This document shows positions 30,138 to 38,709 of a stretch of DNA of 64,000 nucleotides, one piece after another (positions within the stretch are counted from its first letter, which is position 1; the number at the start of each line of letters is the position of its first letter). A program made the translations under genes and the position numbers. The stretch lies in contig OZ242020.1 of NCBI GenBank assembly GCA_965204875.1, forward strand, positions 1,674,001 to 1,738,000, written 5' to 3'. Under the pieces are notes generated by a model, which saw only the letters and a program-made list of their open reading frames with translations, ran no database searches and was not told the DNA's origin. This stretch comes from Aldehydirespirator sp965204875. GTDB taxonomy: Bacteria; Actinomycetota; Acidimicrobiia; Acidimicrobiales; Aldehydirespiratoraceae.

Positions 30138-31475
30138 ATGGTGGGGCTGCCTGGGAGTGCTCGCTATGTGGTCATCGGTGCGGGCATACACGGCCTGTCG
30201 ACGGCCTGGAACCTGGCGCGCGATCTGAGGTCGCGCGGCTCCGGTTCGGGCGGTGACGTGGTGGTGATCGACAAGACCGGTGTCGGCGCGGGCGCCTCGG
30301 GGATCGCCTGCGGGGTGATCCGCAACAACTACTTCCAGCCCGCCATGCGCGAGCTGATGGCCCACTGCGTCGACGTCTGGGAGAGCGACCCCGAGGCGTT
30401 CTCGTACCACCCGGTCGGCTACCTGCAGATCAGCCACGAAGCCATGCGCTCCGATGTCGCCTCGATCCACTCCCAGCAGCGGTCGATCGGGTACCCGTCG
30501 ACCTTCGTGGAGGGCGCGCGGCCTGCGGCCCGCTACATGCGGGGCATCTTCGACGACTGGCAGGCGCGGGGCGTCACCAGCGTGCTGCACGAGCATCGCG
30601 GCGGCTACGCCAACAACATGGCGTCGCTCAAGGGCCTGCTTGCCAAGGCGGAGGCCGAGGGCGTCTCGGTGGTCACCGGAGTAGAGGTGACCGGGTTCGA
30701 GCGCGACGCGGCCGGTGCCGTCGCTGCGGTGGTCACCGACCGGGGCGTCCTGGCCTGCGATCAGGTGATCGTGGCTGTGGGACCGTGGGTGCAGCAGGTC
30801 TGGGCGATGCTGGAGCTGCCGCCGGAGGTCGACGTCCGCGGCGCCGGCGGCGGCGAACCGCACCGCCGGCCGGCCTGGACGTACATGTGCTTGCAGGAGG
30901 GGACGCTCGGCGTCGACCCCGGCTACCTCACCGACAACGACGGCAACATGCCGCCGGTGGTGCACATCGACACCGACGCGCCGCTGCATGATTGCCACGG
31001 CCTGGTCACCGAGGGGCCATGGGGCATCTACTACAAGCCCGACTTCAACTTCGGCGGCGTGCAGGGCGGTTACGTGCCCTACGTGGTGGACAAGCCCGCC
31101 TCCGAGGTCGCCGTCGACCCCTACGGCCCCGAGTCCCCCGACTTCATCGTCGGTGCGGAGTTCTACCGCACTTGGAGCGCGGCGCTGGCACACTGCCAGA
31201 AGCGCTTCGAGGGGAAGGCGCATCTCATGAGCACCGAGCCCTCCGGCGGCATCGGCAGTTTCTCGCCGGACAACTTCCCGGTGTTCGACACATTCTGCGA
31301 CAACGTGTACCTCATCGCGGACTCGAACCACGGCTACAAGATGATCGGCGTCGGGTCGCTGGTGGCGAGGGAGCTGCTGGGCGAGCCACAGGCGTTGCTG
31401 GAGCCGTTCCGATGGTCGCGTTTCTCGGGCGGGCGCCTGCATCCAGTGAGCAACTCGCCGTATCCCTGGAGCTGA
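30138..31475 (+). CDS. FAD-dependent amine oxidase-like protein (DAO / sarcosine oxidase beta family)
   Basis: 445 residues. The N-terminal Rossmann motif is YVVIGAGIHGLSTAWNLA, with VVVIDKTGVGAGASGIACG as the second FAD contact. The C-terminus has SNHGYKMIGVGSLVARELLGE, typical of the sarcosine oxidase/DAO family, and GIGSFSPDNFPVFD. In classical N-methylglutamate clusters a four-subunit dehydrogenase (MgdABCD) oxidises N-methylglutamate to glutamate and formaldehyde-level carbon. Here only this single subunit follows mgsC. It may take that role, with the 151-residue protein as helper; the substrate is inferred from context. Confidence 0.8.
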   Translation: MVGLPGSARYVVIGAGIHGLSTAWNLARDLRSRGSGSGGDVVVIDKTGVGAGASGIACGVIRNNYFQPAMRELMAHCVDVWESDPEAFSYHPVGYLQISHEAMRSDVASIHSQQRSIGYPSTFVEGARPAARYMRGIFDDWQARGVTSVLHEHRGGYANNMASLKGLLAKAEAEGVSVVTGVEVTGFERDAAGAVAAVVTDRGVLACDQVIVAVGPWVQQVWAMLELPPEVDVRGAGGGEPHRRPAWTYMCLQEGTLGVDPGYLTDNDGNMPPVVHIDTDAPLHDCHGLVTEGPWGIYYKPDFNFGGVQGGYVPYVVDKPASEVAVDPYGPESPDFIVGAEFYRTWSAALAHCQKRFEGKAHLMSTEPSGGIGSFSPDNFPVFDTFCDNVYLIADSNHGYKMIGVGSLVARELLGEPQALLEPFRWSRFSGGRLHPVSNSPYPWS

Positions 31476-31569
31476 ACTCTCGCGGCTCTCCGCCGCGCTT
31501 GGAACGCAAGGCTTGCGGGCGACCATGTAGCCTTCAGCAGATTCAAGCGATTCACCGAGGAGCCCTACG

Positions 31570-32736
31570 ATGCCGAAACCTCCATACAAGATCTTGGTCG
31601 TGGACGACGAACCTGATCTGGAGCCGCTGGTATTGCAGCGCATGCGTCGCCTCATACGGGCCGGCCGCTACCAGTTCACTTTCGCCCACAACGGCGTGGA
31701 AGCTCTGGAGTGTCTCAAAGAGGATGCCGAGATCATCATCGTTCTGTCTGATATCAACATGCCCAGGATGGACGGTCTGACACTGCTGGAGAACATTCCA
31801 GACGTGAACCCGAATGTGCGCTCGGTCATCATCTCGGCTTACGGTGACATGAAGAACATCCGAACCGCCATGAACCGCGGCGCCTTTGACTTTGTTACGA
31901 AGCCGGTTGATTTTGACGATCTCAAGCTCACCATCGATCGCACGCTCAAGCATCTGCTGGAATGGCGGGATGCCCTAGCGGCACGGGACAGGCTGGTCTT
32001 GTTGCAGAACGAGTTGAACGTGGCCAGCACCATGCAACAGTCGATCCTGCCCACGCGCTTCCCGAAGTCCGACAAGGTTGACGTGTATGGGAGCATGAAG
32101 CCGGCCCGGTCTGTGGGCGGCGATTTCTTCGACGTGATCACCCTGGACGCAGGCAAGATCGGCATTGCGATAGCAGACGTGTCGGACAAGGGTGTTCCGG
32201 CGGCCTTGTTCATGATGTCGAGCCGGACCCTGCTGAAGGCCTCGGCCATCGGCTTGGAGGCTCCGGGCGATGTCCTGCGAGAGGTCAACGACCTGCTCAG
32301 CGAGGACAATGAGACGGCGATGTTCGTGACGTTGTTCTATGCCGTGTTCGATCCCGACAGCGGCAGGCTCACATACGCGAACGGCGGGCACAACGCCCCT
32401 GTCCTTGTGGATGCGGCCGGAAATGCGACGGAGCTGCCCCTGACGGGCGGCATAACGCTGGGCCTGGTGCAGGGACTCGACTACGAGCAGGACTCGGTCG
32501 TGCTGGAACCCGGCGAGTCTGTGGTGCTCTACACCGATGGAGTCACCGAAGCCATGAATGTGGAGCAGGAGGAGTTCGGGATGGCACGCCTCAAACAACT
32601 GTTCGCAGGGAACCCTCCGGCGGACGCACGCACCGCCAACGAGCGGATATTCGAGGCGGTGCATGAATTCGCCGGCGACGCCTCGCAGTCCGATGACATC
32701 ACCTGCATGACGCTGTGCCGCCCTGAGGCCCGCTGA
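31570..32736 (+). CDS. Response regulator with PP2C phosphatase output (RsbU/SpoIIE-like)
   Basis: 388 residues. REC domain at about 6-125: acidic pair VVDDEPD, phospho-acceptor Asp61 in LSDINMPRMDG, and KPVDFDDL with the conserved Lys. A short coiled linker follows, then a SpoIIE/PP2C domain from about 155: SILPTRFPKSDKVDVYGSMKPARSVGGDFFDV, ISDVSDKGVPAALFM-type GIAIADVSDKGVPAA, and QSDDITCM. Such proteins dephosphorylate an STAS anti-sigma antagonist when phosphorylated. It overlaps the RsbW-like gene by one base (TGATG). The histidine kinase at 34497 is the natural partner. No STAS antagonist gene is adjacent. Confidence 0.88.
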   Translation: MPKPPYKILVVDDEPDLEPLVLQRMRRLIRAGRYQFTFAHNGVEALECLKEDAEIIIVLSDINMPRMDGLTLLENIPDVNPNVRSVIISAYGDMKNIRTAMNRGAFDFVTKPVDFDDLKLTIDRTLKHLLEWRDALAARDRLVLLQNELNVASTMQQSILPTRFPKSDKVDVYGSMKPARSVGGDFFDVITLDAGKIGIAIADVSDKGVPAALFMMSSRTLLKASAIGLEAPGDVLREVNDLLSEDNETAMFVTLFYAVFDPDSGRLTYANGGHNAPVLVDAAGNATELPLTGGITLGLVQGLDYEQDSVVLEPGESVVLYTDGVTEAMNVEQEEFGMARLKQLFAGNPPADARTANERIFEAVHEFAGDASQSDDITCMTLCRPEAR

Positions 32737-33155
32737 TGAGCGAGACCCTGGTCGTCGATGTGTCGCACGATCGCGGCGAGCTGGGCCGTGTCGCCGCTAC
32801 CGCCGAGGCTCTGGGCGAGCGGGAGAACTGGCCGCCGGCGCTGCTGTTCAAGGTCAACCTGGCGTTGGAGGAGTTGGTGCTGAACGTGTTGACGCACGGT
32901 TACCACGGGGGGATGAGCGAGGTGAAGGTCACGCTCACCTCCGACGACGACGCCGTGTCCATCGAGATCACCGATGACGGCGTGCCGTTCGATCCCACCA
33001 GTGACGCTCCCGAGCCCGACGTCTCGGCCGCCATCGAGGATCGCAAGGTCGGCGGCCTCGGGTTGCACCTGGTGATGGAGATGGTCGATGAGGCGAGCTA
33101 CTCGCGCACCGGCGGCAGGAACCGCCTCACCCTGAAACTGCTGCGTGACGGGTAG
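32736..33155 (+). CDS. RsbW/SpoIIAB-like anti-sigma factor kinase
   Basis: 139 residues with a HATPase_c_2 fold: NLALEELVLNVLTHGY (N box), EITDDGVPFDP (G1) and GGLGLHLVMEMVDE (G2). Such kinases bind a sigma factor and phosphorylate an STAS antagonist in partner-switching circuits. It is coupled to the PP2C regulator by a one-base overlap. The next gene, a binding lipoprotein, begins 14 bases later. The sigma factor and antagonist must be encoded elsewhere. Confidence 0.85.
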   Translation: MSETLVVDVSHDRGELGRVAATAEALGERENWPPALLFKVNLALEELVLNVLTHGYHGGMSEVKVTLTSDDDAVSIEITDDGVPFDPTSDAPEPDVSAAIEDRKVGGLGLHLVMEMVDEASYSRTGGRNRLTLKLLRDG

Positions 33156-33169
33156 GGGGCGGGCTAGGG

Positions 33170-34492
33170 ATGCTGGCGGGCGAGGGATACTGGCGGCGGG
33201 CGGTGCTCGCGGCGCTCGTTGCGCTGGCGGCTGCGCTGCTTGCGGGCGGCTGCACCTCGGCCGGCACCGAGTCCGGCAATGATGCCTCAGACACTGACTC
33301 GGACGCCCCGGCTGCCACGGGAGTTGTGACCACTACCACCGCTGCCGGAGGTTCCGGCGGCAGCGGGCAGTCACCGGACGCAACCGACGCAACCGCGGGT
33401 GTGACTGATCAGGCGGTGACCTTCGGCCAGTCGGCCGCCTTCAGCGGACCGGCCGGCGAGCTGGGCACCGACATGCGGCTCGGGATCGAGGCTGCGTTCG
33501 CGGAAATCAACCGGCTCGGCGGCGTTCACGGTCGCCTGCTGGAGCTGGTCTCCCTCGACGACGCATACGAGCCCGAGGCGGCGATCACCAACACCCGCAA
33601 GCTCATCACCGAGGATGGGGTGTTCGCGCTCATCGGCGCGGTGGGCACGCCGACCTCTCGCTCGGCCACACCGGTCGCGGCAGAGCACGGCGTTCCCTAT
33701 GTGGCGCCCTTCACGGGGGCGGCGTTCCTGCGGGACATCAGCTGGAACAACGTGATCAACCTGCGCGCCTCCTATTACCAGGAGACCGAGGAGATGGTGG
33801 AGCGCCTCACCACCGACTTGGGCATCGAGCGGATCTCCGTGATGTACCAGGACGATTCCTTCGGCAGGGCCGGCTACCGCGGCGCCGTGGCGGCGCTCGA
33901 GCGGCGGGGGATGGAGCCCGCCTCCCTCGGGCTGTACACGCGCAACACCACGGCCGTCAAGTCGGGTCTGCTTGATCTGCGGCAGGGTGATCCCCAGGCG
34001 GTCATCGTCGTCGGCGCCTACAAGCCGGTCGCCTCCCTGATCAGCTGGGCGCGGCGGATCGGCATGGATGCCGTGTTCATCACGCTGTCGTTCGTGGGCA
34101 GCAACGCACTCGCCGACGAGCTCGGAAGCGATGCTCCCGGCGTGTACGCGACGCAGGTGATGCCCTTCCCCACCGACAGCACGATCCCAGCCGTGGAGGC
34201 GTACCTTGAGGCGCTGCGGGAGCATGATCCCGGTGCCGAGCCCGGGTTCGTGTCAATAGAGGGCTACCTGGCAGGCCGGATGGCCATAGCCGCTCTTGAG
34301 GAGTGCGGTCCCGATCTGGACCGGGATTGCTTCCTCGACGGCTTCAAACGCTTGGAGGCCGAGGACCTTCACGGGTTCGAGTTGGACTTCGGCGCCTTCG
34401 ACAACCAGGGCTCGGACGCGGTGTTCCTGACGGTGATCGACGATAACGGGCAGTACCGCCCGATCGAGACCATGATCGACCAACGGTCCTAG
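33170..34492 (+). CDS. Type-1 periplasmic binding lipoprotein in a signalling operon
   Basis: 440 residues. The signal peptide ends in a clear lipobox (LLAGGC). A Ser/Thr/Gly-rich linker follows, then a LivK/AmiC-type binding fold: VTFGQSAAFSGPAGELGTDMRLGI, YEPEAAITNTRKLI, GAVGTPTSRSATPVAAEHGVPYVAPFTGA, and RISVMYQDDSFGRAGYRGAVAALERRG (in parts). There is no permease or ATPase nearby. It lies between the RsbW-like gene and a membrane histidine kinase and starts only five bases before that kinase, so it is more likely a ligand sensor than a transporter part. Confidence 0.85.
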   Translation: MLAGEGYWRRAVLAALVALAAALLAGGCTSAGTESGNDASDTDSDAPAATGVVTTTTAAGGSGGSGQSPDATDATAGVTDQAVTFGQSAAFSGPAGELGTDMRLGIEAAFAEINRLGGVHGRLLELVSLDDAYEPEAAITNTRKLITEDGVFALIGAVGTPTSRSATPVAAEHGVPYVAPFTGAAFLRDISWNNVINLRASYYQETEEMVERLTTDLGIERISVMYQDDSFGRAGYRGAVAALERRGMEPASLGLYTRNTTAVKSGLLDLRQGDPQAVIVVGAYKPVASLISWARRIGMDAVFITLSFVGSNALADELGSDAPGVYATQVMPFPTDSTIPAVEAYLEALREHDPGAEPGFVSIEGYLAGRMAIAALEECGPDLDRDCFLDGFKRLEAEDLHGFELDFGAFDNQGSDAVFLTVIDDNGQYRPIETMIDQRS

Positions 34493-34496
34493 CTGT

Positions 34497-36794
34497 ATGC
34501 CCATGAGAGAGCGACTTCGACAGCTGGCACAGCTGCGACACAGGATCTCGACGAAGCTCTACCTGGGCGTCGGCGTGTCGGGGCTGCTGACGCTGGCGGC
34601 GGCGCTGGTCGGATGGTTCTCTTTCAACCAGGTCGGCGACGTCCAATCAAGAGTGAACGAGGGCAGCGTGCCCGAGTTGGCGGCAGCCTTCAGCGTGGCG
34701 CAGCTCAGTGGCGAACTGGTGGCGGCCGCTCCGCTTCTGGTGGCCGCGGGCACCGAGGACTTCGATGCCATCGCCGCGAGCATCGACGACACCTACTCCT
34801 CTTTCGAGGCGCGGCTGTCGGCTCTCGAGCAGACCGGCGCCAGCCAGGACCAGCGTGATGATCTCGCGACGTTGAGCGAGTCACTGAGGGTCAATATCGA
34901 CTCGATCAAGGCCAGCAAGGCCGAGCTGTTCTCGGTGACGGCCCTGCGCATCGACCTGCAAGAGCAGCTGGACGGCCTGAGCGACGCGCTCGACGACGCT
35001 GTGATCCCCGCCATCGACGATCAGTACTTCTATACCGTGACCGGATACCGCCAGATCACCGATCCTCCGGCGGAGCGGTCGGAGCATCTCTCAGCACCCG
35101 AGTTGAGCCGTTATCGCCATCTGGCCGAGCTGCAGGCGGACGCCAACATAGCCACCCAGCTGCTGGCCAGTGCCTTCGCCTTGTCGGACGTGTCCAGCAT
35201 CGAGCCGTTGCGGGAGCGTTTCGAGTCCGTCCAGGGACGCATAGAGCGAAGCCTCTCCAGCCTGAGGGGCGCGCCGGCGCACGATCAACTCGCTCCGCTG
35301 TTCGACCGGCTGTTCGCCATGAGCGGTGCGCGCAGCGGTTTCGACCTGCGAGCCAGGGAACTGCGCATCGTCGCTGACCAGGAAGAGTTGTTGAACCTGA
35401 ACCGGGAGATAGCGGTTGATCTGCTCGCTGATGTGAACGTGCTCGTGAGCACGGCCCAGGGCAGCGTGCAGGCCGCCACCGGGGCCTCTGAGGACGCCAT
35501 GACCAGGGGCCGCGTCCTGTTGCTGGCGATCAGCGCCATAGGCCTGGGCGGTGTGGCTCTGGTCATCCTGGGGGTGGGCAGGACGCTGACGCGGCGCCTG
35601 GCCCGGCTGTCGGGATGGATGCGCCGGATGGCCGGCGGCGACCTGGAGGCGACCGCGGAGATCAAGGGGCGCGACGAGGTGGCCGAGATGGCCGCGGCGC
35701 TGGAGGTGTTCCGCCAGCATGCGCTCGAGGTCCAGCGCCTCAATCTCGTGGAGAGGCTCGCCGAGGAGTTGAGGGACAAGAACGGCCAGCTCGAGGAGGT
35801 GCTCGACGATCTGCAGAGGGCCCAGGATCAGATCGTGATGCGCGAGAAACTGGCCGCGCTGGGCGAGTTGACCGCCGGTGTGGCGCACGAGATAAAGAAC
35901 CCGCTCAACTTCGTGAAGAACTTCTCCGAGGCGTCCCAGGAGCTCTTGGGGGAGTTGCGGGAGGCCATCGACGCCGCCGGCGACGCTCTCAGCGACGATG
36001 ACAAGTCGTACATGGTGGAGATATCCGACGATCTGATCGGCAACCTCACCCGGATCCAGTCGCACGGCGAGCGCGCCAACCGCATCGTCGGTGACATGCT
36101 CCGGATGGGCCGCGACACCGGCGAGTGGCAGCTGACGGACCTCAACGACCTGCTGGAGGAGCACTCCCGGCTGGCGTTCCACGCGGCGCGGGCCAATGAT
36201 TCGGACTTCCAACTCAACATGAAGTTCGATCTCGACCCGGATGTGGGCCGCATAGAGGCCATTCCCCGCGATCTGAGCCGCGTCGTCTTGAACCTGGTGG
36301 GCAACGCCGGTGACGCCACTGACGAGAAGCGGCGCAAGCTGGCCTCTGGGGAACTGCAGCCGGGCGGGTCGGGCGAGCCGTTCGAGCCCACATTGTGGCT
36401 GTCGAGCCGGCGCGGCGACGACGGCATCGAGATCCGCGTCAGGGACAACGGCACGGGGATTCCGCCGGACGTGGCCGACAAGATCTTCAACCCCTTCTTC
36501 ACAACCAAGCCCACCGATCGCGGCACCGGGCTCGGCCTGGCCATCTCCAGCGACATCGTCCGGCAGCACGGCGGCACGATCCGCGTCGAGTCCGAGCCGG
36601 GCGAGTCCACCGAGATGATCATCGAGCTGCCACTGGAGCCGCCGCCGGCCGCGCGGGGCTTGGCAGGGTCGACCCAGTCACCTCAAGGGGCCTCAGAGCC
36701 CGACGGAGATGCGGAAGACCCAGACGACGTGGACGCCGAGGACTCAGACGCACCGGGCGCCGGTCGACAGGAGCTCGAGGCTCAAGGGGCGTAG
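34497..36794 (+). CDS. Membrane sensor histidine kinase
   Basis: 765 residues. TM1 near residues 22-42 (GVGVSGLLTLAAALVGWFSF), a long all-helical extracytoplasmic domain to about 330, TM2 near 340-360 (VLLLAISAIGLGGVALVILGVG), HAMP, a coiled linker, HisKA with His464 in ELTAGVAHEIKNPLNF, and HATPase with NLVGNAGDATDEK, VRDNGTGIPPDV and GTGLGLAISSDIVRQHGG. The tail is acidic and disordered (DGDAEDPDDVDAEDSD). The helical sensor region resembles TorS/NarX-like domains that read a partner binding protein. With the preceding lipoprotein and the REC-PP2C and RsbW genes it forms a complete sensing-to-anti-sigma cassette. Confidence 0.9.
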   Translation: MPMRERLRQLAQLRHRISTKLYLGVGVSGLLTLAAALVGWFSFNQVGDVQSRVNEGSVPELAAAFSVAQLSGELVAAAPLLVAAGTEDFDAIAASIDDTYSSFEARLSALEQTGASQDQRDDLATLSESLRVNIDSIKASKAELFSVTALRIDLQEQLDGLSDALDDAVIPAIDDQYFYTVTGYRQITDPPAERSEHLSAPELSRYRHLAELQADANIATQLLASAFALSDVSSIEPLRERFESVQGRIERSLSSLRGAPAHDQLAPLFDRLFAMSGARSGFDLRARELRIVADQEELLNLNREIAVDLLADVNVLVSTAQGSVQAATGASEDAMTRGRVLLLAISAIGLGGVALVILGVGRTLTRRLARLSGWMRRMAGGDLEATAEIKGRDEVAEMAAALEVFRQHALEVQRLNLVERLAEELRDKNGQLEEVLDDLQRAQDQIVMREKLAALGELTAGVAHEIKNPLNFVKNFSEASQELLGELREAIDAAGDALSDDDKSYMVEISDDLIGNLTRIQSHGERANRIVGDMLRMGRDTGEWQLTDLNDLLEEHSRLAFHAARANDSDFQLNMKFDLDPDVGRIEAIPRDLSRVVLNLVGNAGDATDEKRRKLASGELQPGGSGEPFEPTLWLSSRRGDDGIEIRVRDNGTGIPPDVADKIFNPFFTTKPTDRGTGLGLAISSDIVRQHGGTIRVESEPGESTEMIIELPLEPPPAARGLAGSTQSPQGASEPDGDAEDPDDVDAEDSDAPGAGRQELEAQGA

Positions 36795-36940
36795 CCGCCG
36801 CGGGAGAGCCACAGCCGCTCCCAGCGGTGTCCCCAGGCGGAGGGTGCGTGGAGTGTGTGCGTCGGCGCTCTGTAGGCGGTTGGCGTGCAGCGGGCGGCAG
36901 GCGCGCCGTGCGTCCCAGGTGGGAGGCTGCGCGTCGGCGG

Positions 36941-38200
36941 TCAGGCCCGGGCGCTGGGCCCGTAGGTGAGGTGCATCAGCTCGCCGTGCGCGAAGCGTGA
37001 TGGTCGCAGGGCCGTGACGTCGATGGGCGGCGCACCGCCCACCTGGTCGACTCCGAGCACGGCGGCGGCGGCGATCTCGCCCAATGCGGGGGAGAGCTTG
37101 AGCCCGTGCCCCGACAGGCCCACAGCGAGGTAGAGGCCGGACACCGGTGCTATCTCGCCTGCCCATCCCAGGATCGGGTGGTAGTCCGGCGTGATGTCAT
37201 AGGCGCCGCTCATGGTTGACGCCGTGGCGGCGATGGCCATGGACGGAAGCCGCTCAGCCATGGCCCTGCGGATGCGGTCGGCGTGGTCGCGGTGCTCGGC
37301 CGGCGACGCTGCGGCGAGCGGGTCGTCGACCGCCGGCATCTCCGGCGGGTAGGCCACCGCCAGCACATGGCGTCCCATGTCGGGGCGGATCACGAGGTTG
37401 GAGTTGCCGTCGGTGATGCAGGTGTGCAGGGCCGGCGCCCCCGGACGCTGCTCGAGCAGGGCCATGTCGAGCCGCCGCCGCTCGACGGGCACAGTCACGC
37501 CAAGCGGGTCCAGCAGGTCACGGGCCCAGGCACCGGTGGCGGCCACAACGAGGGGCGTCCGGATCACGCCGCGCGCGGTCGCGACGCCGGTCACGGCCCC
37601 GTCGCTGAGGAGTATCTCCTCCACTCCCAGCGGCGCCAGTACCGTCGCGCCGGACGCAGTGGCCGCGATCAGCCAGCTCAGAACCATCCTGGTGACGTCG
37701 ATGTAGCCGCCACCGGGCTCGTAGGCGCCTGCGGCGACGCCCTCGGGGCTCACCAGGGGCTCGATGTCGCTGATCTCGCCGCCGCGCACGAGGCGGGTGT
37801 CGACTCCCAGGCTGCGGCCCAACTCGATGTTGCGGCGCAATCCGTCGAGCTGGCTCTCGGCAACGAGCAGCATGTAGCCGAGGCGCACATAGCCGGGATC
37901 GCCGAACCCCACCTCGGACTCCCAGTTGCGTATGCAGTGGAATCCCCGCTGGGCGATGCGCACCATGAGTTCGTTGGAGTAGTGCTGACGGATCTGCCCG
38001 AACGTGCGTCCCGAGATGCCCCCGACCGGGGCGCGGGCGTCCACCACGACCACCCGCCGCCGCGAGTGCCATGCGATCTGGTAGCCGATGCCGGCACCCG
38101 TGACGCCGGCCCCGATCACCACAACATCAGCCTCAGCAGGCACCCGCCCCACAAGCGGATGGTAGTTGTCGCCCGCACACACCGCGCTAGCCGCGACCAT
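36941..38200 (-). CDS. FAD-dependent oxidoreductase, DAO / sarcosine oxidase beta-like
   Basis: 419 residues from ATG 38200; the frame extends upstream but that part overlaps the VapB-like gene on the other strand. Dinucleotide motif ADVVVIGAGVTGAGIGYQIA, then VVVVDARAPVGGISGRTFGQIRQHYSNELM, and a C-terminal GLYLAVGLSGHGLKLSPALGEIAAAAVLG (in parts), the classic DAO ending. It would oxidise a secondary amine such as sarcosine, dimethylglycine or N-methylglutamate. It is convergent with the histidine kinase gene. It could serve the methylamine route as a second oxidase; no companion subunits are adjacent. Confidence 0.82.
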   Translation of the reverse strand: MVAASAVCAGDNYHPLVGRVPAEADVVVIGAGVTGAGIGYQIAWHSRRRVVVVDARAPVGGISGRTFGQIRQHYSNELMVRIAQRGFHCIRNWESEVGFGDPGYVRLGYMLLVAESQLDGLRRNIELGRSLGVDTRLVRGGEISDIEPLVSPEGVAAGAYEPGGGYIDVTRMVLSWLIAATASGATVLAPLGVEEILLSDGAVTGVATARGVIRTPLVVAATGAWARDLLDPLGVTVPVERRRLDMALLEQRPGAPALHTCITDGNSNLVIRPDMGRHVLAVAYPPEMPAVDDPLAAASPAEHRDHADRIRRAMAERLPSMAIAATASTMSGAYDITPDYHPILGWAGEIAPVSGLYLAVGLSGHGLKLSPALGEIAAAAVLGVDQVGGAPPIDVTALRPSRFAHGELMHLTYGPSARA

Positions 38201-38242
38201 TCGCCCCGTTGCGATCCTGTGCTCTGGTGCTACGATGCGCGT

Positions 38243-38479
38243 ATGCGCACCACAGTGTCCCTGGATGATACAGTCTATAATGAAGCGCGTCGGATTGCCT
38301 TCGAGTCGCGTAGGACGCTCGGCGAGGTCATCAGCGAACTCCTCGCCGCAGGCCTCGAGCAGAGGGCCCGGCCAGCGAAGCGCCGCCAACTCGGACAGAT
38401 GCGCGGCACGAGCCTGATCGCCGAAGACTTTGACGACACACCCGCCGAAGTGCTGGACTCGCTGGATGATCCACTCTGA
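38243..38479 (+). CDS. VapB-like ribbon-helix-helix antitoxin, toxin missing
   Basis: 78 residues. MRTTVSLDDTVYNEARRIA is a typical ribbon-helix-helix start (beta strand then helix), followed by SRRTLGEVISELLAAGLEQR and a toxin-binding tail with DFDDTPAEVLDSL. VapB antitoxins of this kind normally precede a VapC PIN-domain RNase. The stop overlaps an ATG (TGATG) that opens only a 17-codon frame (MAALPNQYEHQYH), so the toxin has been lost or replaced. It lies divergent from the DAO gene, 42 bases from its start. Confidence 0.75.
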   Translation: MRTTVSLDDTVYNEARRIAFESRRTLGEVISELLAAGLEQRARPAKRRQLGQMRGTSLIAEDFDDTPAEVLDSLDDPL

Positions 38480-38550
38480 TGGCCGCGTTGCCCAACCAAT
38501 ACGAACACCAGTATCACATCTTAACCACCTGACCGGCAAACGGGGGGAGC

Positions 38551-38691
38551 CCCCGGCGGCGCTACGGGGTCTTCGAGGCAACCGACGTGCTCGACCTGTT
38601 CACCAACCTAGAGGGAAGCCTCACAAGCCCAGGCAACACAAGAACTGATCAGCCCGCCCGGCCCGTGCCACAACCCCCCCATAAGCACTAA
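38551..38691 (+). pseudogene. C-terminal gene fragment of unknown origin
   Basis: In one frame the sequence reads RRRYGVFEATDVLDLF then TNLEGSLTSPGN and ends at a TAA at 38689-38691. It has the look of a protein C-terminus (regular amphipathic pattern) but no start or upstream coding part in that frame. It may be the end of a mobile-element gene or of the lost toxin. Confidence 0.3.
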
Positions 38692-38709
38692 GCACCAGAA
38701 AATTCAGCT

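Noticed and set aside
38201..38581. 127-residue N-terminal extension of the DAO-family oxidase
   Set aside because: It overlaps the antitoxin gene on the other strand and precedes the FAD-binding start; the ATG at 38200 leaves a complete protein.
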